A DNA stretch of 29,000 bases, taken from OMOG01 sp041485845 (GTDB taxonomy: Bacteria; Acidobacteriota; Terriglobia; Bryobacterales; Bryobacteraceae). Made by a program: the position numbers and the translations under genes. The notes beneath the pieces were generated by a model. The model saw only the letters and a list, made by a program, of their open reading frames with translations, was not told the origin of the DNA and searched no databases. Below, one piece after another: positions 22,803 to 29,000 of this stretch (positions are counted from its first letter, which is position 1; every line of letters begins with the position of its first letter). The stretch spans positions 1 through 29,000 of the forward strand of contig JBGPKH010000027.1 of NCBI GenBank assembly GCA_041485845.1. Direction: 5' to 3'.

Positions 22803-23357
22803 ATGTCGGTGTCTTCGGCTGGTGAAAATGTCGTGGGAATTCTCCGGCAGGAACGCAGCGGCGGGGCGTTGCAGGACCAGGTGGCTCAGTTGTTTGTGGA
22901 ATCTCGCCAGGACGTGTACCGTTACCTGCTGACGCTCGGACTGCACCCTCCCAAGGCGCAGGAGGCCGTGCAGGAGGTGTTTCTGCGCCTGTACGTCACG
23001 CTCAAGAAGGGCGAGAAGATCGAGAATCCGCGGGGGTGGGTTTTTCGGGTGGCGCACAACTATGGTTTGAAGGTTCGCGCGCGGCAGGCTTCTGAGACGC
23101 CGTTCGACCCCGCCCTGGAAGCCTGCCTGGTGGCCCCCACCGGCGATCCCGAGAGCGGTCTCCTGGAGCGGGAACGCATGTCGCGGTTCCATCGTGCGGT
23201 GGAGGGACTGTCGGACCAGCAGAAGCGTTGCCTGTTTCTGCGGATGGAGGGTCTGCGTTACCCGGAAATCGGGTCGGCACTGGGGATCAGCGCATCGGCG
23301 GTGGGGGAATTTTTGCGCCGTGCCATTTCCCGGTTAAGGAAGGTGCGAAGTGAGTAG
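22803..23357 (+). CDS. ECF-type RNA polymerase sigma factor
   Basis: A 184-residue sigma factor. Region 2: QLFVESRQDVYRYLLTLGLHPPKAQEAVQEVFLRLYVTLKKGE (about 28-70). Region 4: GLSDQQKRCLFLRMEGLRYPEIGSALGISASAVGEFLRRAISRLRK (about 135-180). The ATG at 22803 was chosen over an upstream in-frame ATG at 22761 that adds residues lacking family similarity; the ribosome site is weak. Its stop overlaps the anti-sigma start (GTG at 23350) by 8 bp, so the two are coupled. The octamer GGAAAATC at 22737-22744, also found upstream of the other sigma gene, may be part of an ECF -35 element (low confidence). Confidence 0.92.
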   Translation: MSVSSAGENVVGILRQERSGGALQDQVAQLFVESRQDVYRYLLTLGLHPPKAQEAVQEVFLRLYVTLKKGEKIENPRGWVFRVAHNYGLKVRARQASETPFDPALEACLVAPTGDPESGLLERERMSRFHRAVEGLSDQQKRCLFLRMEGLRYPEIGSALGISASAVGEFLRRAISRLRKVRSE

Positions 23358-25020
23358 CCTCGGGACACAGCATCCGGAAGACGGATTACTGCTGCGGTAT
23401 ATCGATGGCGAACTGTCGCGACGCAAGGGCCGGCAGGTCGAGAGCCACCTGAAAGCCTGCTGGCAGTGCCGGACCGAAATCGAAGAACTGGAGGAGACGG
23501 TTGCCGGTTGCGTGCGGTACCGCAGGAACGTGCTCCAAACGTATCTGCCCGATCCCCCGAACCCTTGGCCGGACCTTTACCGCGAATTTGCCCGCATCGA
23601 TTCCTCCGCGAGCGGCGAATCGCACATGGTAGCCAAGCAATTGGCGGCACGCTTCGTGGCACTCCTGGGGCGGGCCATGGTCCGGCGATGGGCTTTGGGT
23701 GCGGTGGCTGCGCTGGTGATGGTTTGCGCTGTCTGGTACCAGTTCCGCGAGACGCCGTCCGTGCAGGCGGCGGTTCTCCTGAAGAGGGCGGTGCTGGCGG
23801 CGGAGGCGCAAGCCACGCCGGCGCGGCGCGTCATTCAGATTCGCACCAAGACGCAGAAGTTCACCCGCACTCTCGGCAGCCGCCGGGCTGTGGCGGCGGA
23901 AGCGTCGACCGCGCCCATACAGGCCAAGCTCCAAACCGCGCACTTCGACTGGGAAGATCCGCTGAGCGCCAAATCGTACCAGGCATGGCGGAATGGCGTG
24001 GCTGCTAAACAGGATGAGGTGACCGCCACGCAGGCCTCGTACCGGATTCGCACGGTGGCGGCGGAAGGGGAACTGGCTTCGGCCAGCCTGGTGCTGCGCA
24101 CGGCCGATTTGCGGCCGGTGGAAGAGCGGCTGGAATTTCGCGATAAGGAATGGGTGGAGTTGACCGACATAACGGATGCCACGACTCGCGACGACGGTTC
24201 ACCCGTCGCGACGAATGTCGAGCCTCCGGTGCGGCCGGCCGTACCAAGCCGGCTGGCCGCAACGTTGTCCGGGCCAGCCTCGATCTCCGACGAGCTGCAA
24301 GTGTTATCTGCGCTGCATGAGATCGGGGCCGACCTGGGCGACCCTGTGCAAGTGGAGCTTTCGGGCGGGCGCGTAGCGGTCGGCGGAGTGGGCATTTCTC
24401 CCGAGCGCCAGCGGCAAATCCACGACCTATTGGATGCCGTGCCCCATGTCACCGTTCAGTTCTCGGAGCCGGCGGCTGCCACCGCGCCGGCCGAGCCTGC
24501 GTCACCGGATATCGCGGGAGCGGGCGTTGCGCCTGTGGGCTTCCAGGCCCGCGTGGAGAAGCAGTTGGGTGGACATGCGGAGTTCGAAAAGTTCAGCGCC
24601 CGGATTCTCGATCGAAACGAGGCGCTGATGTCGCGCGCGTATGCCCTGCGCCGCCTGTCGGAGCGCTTTCCCGCGGATGACGGGTTGACGGCCAGGGATC
24701 GGGAGGTTCTGCGAGACATGGCCCGCCAGCACGCCGCCGCGCTGGCCGGGGAAGTCGCCGCCATCGAGCGCGCGCTCGCTCCGCTGCTGGTTTCCATGGG
24801 CGGCTCCGCCGTATCCCGTCCGGCCGCCACCCACACATCGTGGCAGCCGGCCACCGCGGAGTTGTTCCACGCATCGCACCGGCTGGAGGTTCTGGTCTCG
24901 GTGCTGCTGGGAGTGACTCCGGGGAGCTCGGCGACCGAGCGCTTGCCGTCCGACTTGCTTTCGGCGATCGGCGAGGTGCGGGCGAATCTCGATTCTTGTC
25001 AACGGCTGCTGGGTTACTGA
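23350..25020 (+). CDS. Very large anti-sigma factor with zinc-finger domain and long periplasmic domain
   Basis: A 556-residue protein. The N-terminus has the anti-sigma zinc motif H33-x3-C37-x2-C40 (ESHLKACWQC), following GLLLRYIDGEL. One membrane helix is at about 113-130 (RRWALGAVAALVMVCAVWYQF). The remaining ~425 residues are periplasmic: a beta-rich part (about 160-275), a low-complexity Ala/Pro segment (about 375-395) and a helical part (about 400-550). Anti-sigma factors of this class are usually 80-250 residues, so the extension is unusual and may bind a signal or the neighbouring receptor. The GTG start overlaps the sigma gene by 8 bp. The 3' end lies in a 26-bp tandem repeat that also includes its stop codon. 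Confidence 0.85.
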   Translation: MSSLGTQHPEDGLLLRYIDGELSRRKGRQVESHLKACWQCRTEIEELEETVAGCVRYRRNVLQTYLPDPPNPWPDLYREFARIDSSASGESHMVAKQLAARFVALLGRAMVRRWALGAVAALVMVCAVWYQFRETPSVQAAVLLKRAVLAAEAQATPARRVIQIRTKTQKFTRTLGSRRAVAAEASTAPIQAKLQTAHFDWEDPLSAKSYQAWRNGVAAKQDEVTATQASYRIRTVAAEGELASASLVLRTADLRPVEERLEFRDKEWVELTDITDATTRDDGSPVATNVEPPVRPAVPSRLAATLSGPASISDELQVLSALHEIGADLGDPVQVELSGGRVAVGGVGISPERQRQIHDLLDAVPHVTVQFSEPAAATAPAEPASPDIAGAGVAPVGFQARVEKQLGGHAEFEKFSARILDRNEALMSRAYALRRLSERFPADDGLTARDREVLRDMARQHAAALAGEVAAIERALAPLLVSMGGSAVSRPAATHTSWQPATAELFHASHRLEVLVSVLLGVTPGSSATERLPSDLLSAIGEVRANLDSCQRLLGY

Positions 25021-25109
25021 GCCGCGACCAACTCCTGGGTTACTGAGCCGCGGCCAACTGCTGGGTTACTGAGCAGCGGCCAACTGCTGGGTTACTGAGC
25101 CGCGACCAA
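25006..25109. repeat. 26-bp tandem repeat containing the stop codon of the anti-sigma gene
   Basis: Unit GCCGCGACCAACTCCTGGGTTACTGA. Full copies are at 25021-25046, 25047-25072 and 25073-25098. A partial copy precedes (the CTGCTGGGTTACTGA that ends the gene, to 25020) and one follows (GCCGCGACCAA, 25099-25109). Each unit ends CTGGGTTACTGA, so each repeats the codons for Leu-Gly-Tyr and a stop. Confidence 0.9.
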
Positions 25110-25188
25110 AGGGAGCGGTCGCGGCGGCGAGCGGCGCCGGCGATTTCGGGCTTGCGCACCGCGCTCCCCGATTGTAGGGTATGAGTAG

Positions 25189-28100
25189 ATGCCACTCGCC
25201 CGGGTCCTTGCGCTGACCGTCTTGTTAACGGCGCCGGCGGGAGCCCAGAGCTTCACCAATCTGTACGGACGGGTCCTGGACACTTCCTACGGCGGCATCG
25301 CGGATGCGGCCGTTACGGTGACCAATCAGGACACCGGGTTTCGACGTAGCACCCAGTCCGAGACCGGCGGCGCCTACACCGTCGGCTCTCTCCAGGCGGG
25401 CACTTATAAGATCACGGTGCGCAAGGAAGGCTTCGTTTCGGTGGCGCGGTTTGATGTGCGACTGGGCGAGAGCGCGCCGGCTCGCGCGGATTTCCTGCTG
25501 CCGGTGGGAAGCGTCGAGACCACCATCACGGTGTTCGGCAACCCGCCCCTGTTCGACCGGGAGCGTGAAGACGCTTCGCAGGGCCGCAGCGTGCAGCGCG
25601 ACGAGATCGAGCGCCTCCCGTTGAATGGGCGCGGAGTGCTGACTCTCCTGGAACTGGCTCCCGGCGCCAACGTCACCCCCGCGACCCGCGGCGAGGCCGG
25701 CCAGTTTAGCGCCAGCGGGCAGCGGCCCAACACCAACTACTTCACGGTCGACGGAGCCAGCGCCAATACCGGGGTCACGGCCGGCGGGCTTCCGGCGCAA
25801 TCGACCGGCGGCGCTTTCCCGGCGCTCAGCGCCTTCGGCAGCCTGGACTCGCTCATCTCGCTCGATGCCGTGCAGGAGTTGCGGGTCACGACTTCGACCT
25901 CGATCGCCGAATTCGGGCGGCTGCCGGGCGCCAGCGTGGCCTTGAGCAGCCGGTCGGGGACCAACGAATTCCACGGGTCCACGGCGTACCGCATCCGCAA
26001 CGAGCTGCTGAATGCCAACGATTGGTTCGGAAACCAGGCGGGCTATGGCAGCCTTCCGCTGCGTTTGCACCATTTCGCCCAGACGTTCGGCGGTCCGGCG
26101 AAGCGCGACCGCACCTTCTTCTTTCTCTCCTACGAGCGCATGTCGCTGCGCCAGCCATTCGTATGGCGGCAGCCGGTGCCCACGCCGGAAGCGCGCGAGT
26201 CGGCCGCGGATTGGGCGCAGCCTTTGCTCGACCTCTTCCCCGCGCCGACTTCCGCGACGCTGTCGGCCGGCATCGGCGAATGGGTGGGCCGCAGCGAAAG
26301 ACCTGCCGCCCTGCAAACCGGCGGGGCGCGGCTCGACCAGGCCATCACGTCGCGGATTTCGTTTTTCGGAAGGTACAACGACTCGCCCTCGCGCAACGAA
26401 TTCGGGACGCTCGCGACCAACGATCTCGATCTGCGATCGCAGAGCTTGACGTTGGGGCTCAATGCGCGCCCAACCGCGAATCTGGCTCTGGACTTCCGGG
26501 CGAATGAGTCGCAGGCCCAAGCGCACTCGCTGTGGCGGCCGACAGGTGCCCCGGCTTGTGCGCTGGTTCCGTTGACTACTTTCTTTTTGCGAGCCCCCGC
26601 TCCCTGCGATTACCTGGTGCGGTTCTCGATCGGCGGAGTGGGACAACTCGTGTCGGGCCGGGAAGGCGACCGCAGGCAGCGGCAGTTTCAGGCGATTCAG
26701 TCGGGCTCGTGGAGATGGCGGACGAACCTGCTGGGCTGGGGAGCCGACTATCGCCGCATCCTGGCGATCCGCCGCGATCCAACCGGAACGCTCGGCGTGA
26801 TCGCGGACAAGCTACAGTCATTGGAGAGCACGCGCAACCTGTGGATCTCGACTGCTCCGGGTCAAATCGGGTCGACCGAGGTGGAAGAACTTTCGGTGTG
26901 GCTGCAAGACACCTGGCAAGCGACCAGGCGCCTGACGGTGGCGGGCGGTGTGCGCTGGGAATACAGCCCGGCGCCGCTGCCGCCCGGGGAGGTGTATTTC
27001 CTGAATCCGGCGACCGATAACGTGGAGAAGGTGCACCAGCCTCTGTGGCCCGCGAATTATCGGAACCTCGCCCCGCGGCTGGGCGCGGCGTTTCGTCTGA
27101 CCGGGGATGGGCGCACGGTGCTGCGCGCCGGGGGCGGACTGTACTACGACTCCAGCCTGAGCATCGCCAACGATTTCCTGAACGGCGGGCCCCTGAGCGT
27201 CTCCAGTTTCCACAGCGGGTTCGCCGGAATCTTTCCCGCGAGCCTGGATTTCGGGTTCATGCCCAACCTGCGGCTGCCCGCGGTACGGCAGTGGAGCCTC
27301 TCGCTGGACCGCGCGCTGGGCACGCAGGACGTGGTGTCTCTGGGTTATGTGGGAGCGGCGGGACGATATCTCCTGCGCCGCGAAGTGGGCGGCGCGGGCA
27401 ACAGCCCGACTTCGTTCGTGGCCTTGACCACCAACAACGGAACATCCAACTACCAGGCGCTGCAACTGCAGTATCGGCGGCGCGTGGCGCGCGGGCTGCA
27501 GTCGCTGGTGTCGTACGCCTGGTCGCATTCCATCGATAACGATTCGAGCGACGCGGTGCTGGTGTGGGCGGGTCCGGGGTCGAGCGACAAGGGGTCGTCC
27601 GATTTCGACCTGCGGCACTCGTTCACCGGCGCTCTGACTTACGAATTTCCGCAAGTGTCCGGGGCGAAGCCCCTGTCGCGATTGCTCCACGGGTGGGCCA
27701 TCGACACCGTGATTCACGCGCGCAGCGGCTTCCCGATTTCGGTCCTGAACCGCGAGGAGTACGTGGGGATCAATCTGGCGAACGCCTTCCGGCCGGACTT
27801 GAATTTCGGGCAGCCGCTATGGCTCGCAGCACCAGAAACGCCCGCGGGAAGGGTGGTGAATCCCGCGGCATTCCAGACCACCGAGGACCGGCACCAGGGC
27901 ACACTCGGACGAAATGTGCTCGACGGATTCGGCATGGCGCAAGTGGACTTGGCCTTGAGGCGGGAGTTTCGCGTAGCGGAGCGGCGACACCTGCAATTTC
28001 GGCTGGAGGCGTACAACGCGCTCAACCACGCCAATTTCGCCGACCCCGTCAAGTATCTCAACAGCCCGGTTTTCGGACAATCGACTTCGATGCTGAACCT

Positions 28101-28197
28101 GATGCTGGGAACGGGGAGCCCGGGCAGCGGCCTTTCGCCGATCTTGCAGAGCGGCGGGCCGCGGTCGCTGCAAGGCGCCCTGCGATTCCAGTTCTAA
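25189..28197 (+). CDS. TonB-dependent outer-membrane receptor, Oar-like with carboxypeptidase-regulatory N-terminus
   Basis: A 1002-residue outer-membrane protein. The signal peptide is MPLARVLALTVLLTAPAGAQ. Residues about 25-105 form a carboxypeptidase-regulatory domain (YGRVLDTSYGGIADAAVTVTNQDTGF ... GTYKITVRKEGF). The plug (about 120-245) includes RDEIERLPLNGRG and the TVDGAS motif. The remainder is a barrel ending QGALRFQF, with the terminal Phe used by the outer-membrane insertion machinery. This is the Oar-type receptor common in Acidobacteria; the substrate is probably a large oligosaccharide or peptide, unproven. It has no STN signalling domain. The order sigma/anti-sigma/receptor recalls FecIRA. 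No ribosome site precedes the ATG. Confidence 0.9.
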   Translation: MPLARVLALTVLLTAPAGAQSFTNLYGRVLDTSYGGIADAAVTVTNQDTGFRRSTQSETGGAYTVGSLQAGTYKITVRKEGFVSVARFDVRLGESAPARADFLLPVGSVETTITVFGNPPLFDREREDASQGRSVQRDEIERLPLNGRGVLTLLELAPGANVTPATRGEAGQFSASGQRPNTNYFTVDGASANTGVTAGGLPAQSTGGAFPALSAFGSLDSLISLDAVQELRVTTSTSIAEFGRLPGASVALSSRSGTNEFHGSTAYRIRNELLNANDWFGNQAGYGSLPLRLHHFAQTFGGPAKRDRTFFFLSYERMSLRQPFVWRQPVPTPEARESAADWAQPLLDLFPAPTSATLSAGIGEWVGRSERPAALQTGGARLDQAITSRISFFGRYNDSPSRNEFGTLATNDLDLRSQSLTLGLNARPTANLALDFRANESQAQAHSLWRPTGAPACALVPLTTFFLRAPAPCDYLVRFSIGGVGQLVSGREGDRRQRQFQAIQSGSWRWRTNLLGWGADYRRILAIRRDPTGTLGVIADKLQSLESTRNLWISTAPGQIGSTEVEELSVWLQDTWQATRRLTVAGGVRWEYSPAPLPPGEVYFLNPATDNVEKVHQPLWPANYRNLAPRLGAAFRLTGDGRTVLRAGGGLYYDSSLSIANDFLNGGPLSVSSFHSGFAGIFPASLDFGFMPNLRLPAVRQWSLSLDRALGTQDVVSLGYVGAAGRYLLRREVGGAGNSPTSFVALTTNNGTSNYQALQLQYRRRVARGLQSLVSYAWSHSIDNDSSDAVLVWAGPGSSDKGSSDFDLRHSFTGALTYEFPQVSGAKPLSRLLHGWAIDTVIHARSGFPISVLNREEYVGINLANAFRPDLNFGQPLWLAAPETPAGRVVNPAAFQTTEDRHQGTLGRNVLDGFGMAQVDLALRREFRVAERRHLQFRLEAYNALNHANFADPVKYLNSPVFGQSTSMLNLMLGTGSPGSGLSPILQSGGPRSLQGALRFQF

Positions 28198-28231
28198 GAA
28201 TGGAGACGACAACCGCCGTGAAGAATTGTCA

Positions 28232-28305
28232 GCCGCAGATGAACGCAGATGAACGCAGATAAGAAAACCCGGTTTTATCTGCGTTCATCTGCGTTCATCT
28301 GCGGC
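28232..28305. repeat. 31-bp perfect inverted repeat built of GATGAACGCA-type decamers
   Basis: The left arm (28232-28262, beginning GCCGCAGATGAACGCAGAT) and right arm (28275-28305) are exact reverse complements, separated by 12 nt. Each arm itself repeats the decamer GCAGATGAAC. The stem probably ends transcripts of the receptor gene upstream and may be repeated elsewhere in the genome. Confidence 0.88.
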
Positions 28306-28324
28306 CCGATTTGGTCTTCTCTTA

Positions 28325-28960
28325 ATGGTCAGCAGCCTCTCACGGTATTTTCGGCGGCGCCGCATGCAGCGCTTCGCGCGCGAGTTCGGCATTACCGCCG
28401 AGACGCGCGTGCTGGACATCGGCGGCACTCCGGATTGCTGGAAGCTGCTCTCCGAGCGGCCGCGCCTCACGCTGCTGAATACGCCGCGAGCGCGCGAGGA
28501 TCTCGGCGGCGCGGCCAGTTGGGTGGCCGGCGATGGCCGCCTTCTGCCGTTTCGCGACGCGGCGTTCGACGTGGTCTTCAGCAACTCGGTGATCGAGCAC
28601 GTGGGCGACGCCGCCAGCCAGGAGCGCTTCGCGCGCGAAGTGGCGCGCGTGGGCCGCGGCTACTGGGTCGAGACGCCCAATCGCTGGTTCCCGGTGGAAC
28701 AGCACCTGCTGACGCCGTTCATCCACTGGCTGCCGAAGCGCTGGCAGCGGAGCATCGTCCCGCGCTGCAATCTGTGGAGTGTGCTGGTGCGGGTGTCGCC
28801 CGACCGGCGGCAGTTTTACATCGAGCACTATTTGAGCGACGTGCGGCTGCTGGGCTCGGGCGAGGTGCGCGCGCTGTTCCCCGGCGCGCGGGTGATACGG
28901 GAGCGCTTCTGGGGGATCACTAAGTCGCTGGTTGCCATGAAGGGGCCGGCTTCGCCATGA
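28325..28960 (+). CDS. Class I SAM-dependent methyltransferase
   Basis: A 211-residue methyltransferase. Motif I is VLDIGGTPDCW (D31, G33, G34) and a later motif is DGRLLPFRDAAFDVVFSNSVIEHV, the 'FDVV.S..V.EHV' signature of SAM-dependent methyltransferases; then come GYWVETPNRWFPVE and a C-terminal helical part. The target is unknown. The first ATG lies just downstream of the inverted repeat. Its stop overlaps the following gene by 4 bp (ATGA at 28957-28960), so they are coupled. Confidence 0.85.
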   Translation: MVSSLSRYFRRRRMQRFAREFGITAETRVLDIGGTPDCWKLLSERPRLTLLNTPRAREDLGGAASWVAGDGRLLPFRDAAFDVVFSNSVIEHVGDAASQERFAREVARVGRGYWVETPNRWFPVEQHLLTPFIHWLPKRWQRSIVPRCNLWSVLVRVSPDRRQFYIEHYLSDVRLLGSGEVRALFPGARVIRERFWGITKSLVAMKGPASP

Positions 28961-29000
28961 AAAAAGTGTCCCTGGTTACCGATGGCTCCTGTCTGGGGAA
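28957..29000 (+). CDS. rnhA: Start of ribonuclease HI (partial)
   Basis: ATGAAAAAAGTGTCC... gives MKKVSLVTDGSCLG, in which TDGSC carries the first catalytic aspartate (D9) of RNase HI and matches its N-terminus closely. The gene runs off the window edge. It removes RNA from RNA-DNA hybrids. It overlaps the methyltransferase stop by 4 bp. Confidence 0.7.
   Translation, partial: MKKVSLVTDGSCLG

Overview
The window reads as a chromosomal segment of an acidobacterium close to Candidatus Solibacter / Bryobacter. The base composition is high in G+C. The 876-residue secreted protease ends in a region that looks like the Solibacter-type C-terminal domain (TIGR03437 style). There is a very large Oar/carboxypeptidase-regulatory type TonB receptor, and PQQ dehydrogenases, DUF1080/FG-GAP and DUF6807 proteins and BlaI/M56 pairs typical of that group. 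The assignment comes from reading the proteins, not from a search.

Region 1 (1-7910) starts with the first codons of a leftward gene, then a 7.5 kb locus of two convergent operons. The rightward operon encodes a PQQ dehydrogenase and a DUF1080 + FG-GAP protein. The leftward operon encodes a cytochrome c fused to a helix-hairpin-helix domain, a second cytochrome c, a second PQQ dehydrogenase and a Tat-exported sugar isomerase-like TIM barrel. The two outer promoters have the same plan: TTGACR, 17 nt, TATGCT, 3 nt, then TGAGAC-N3-GTCTCA. They are probably controlled together by one repressor that is not in the window. All six proteins appear exported, which suggests a periplasmic module that oxidises a substrate, passes electrons to cytochrome c and processes the product.

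Region 2 (7900-11265) holds an orphan ECF sigma factor, a small glycine-rich membrane protein, and an NRAMP metal transporter fused to a universal-stress domain behind a perfect 16-bp palindrome. Region 3 (11339-15087) holds a translationally coupled pair (small secreted protein and matrixin-like metalloprotease) and a secreted cupin. Region 4 (15129-18518) is a BlaI repressor, an M56 (BlaR1-like) protease fused to a GWxTD domain, and a DUF6807 protein, all tightly spaced. Region 5 (18519-20302, leftward) has a hypothetical protein and a tandem pair of PepSY-type membrane proteins.

Region 6 (20303-21584) is accessory: a BrnT/BrnA-like toxin-antitoxin pair whose toxin is frameshifted in a T6 run, and about 400 bp with no gene but with an orphan rightward intrinsic terminator. 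Region 7 (21585-29000) has a family 2 glycosyltransferase, then an ECF sigma / very large zinc-finger anti-sigma / TonB-receptor cluster resembling FecIRA in order, a 31-bp inverted repeat, a SAM methyltransferase and the start of an RNase HI gene. Short perfect tandem duplications (9-26 bp) recur in the intergenic regions. No rRNA, tRNA, CRISPR array, transposase or integrase was seen.
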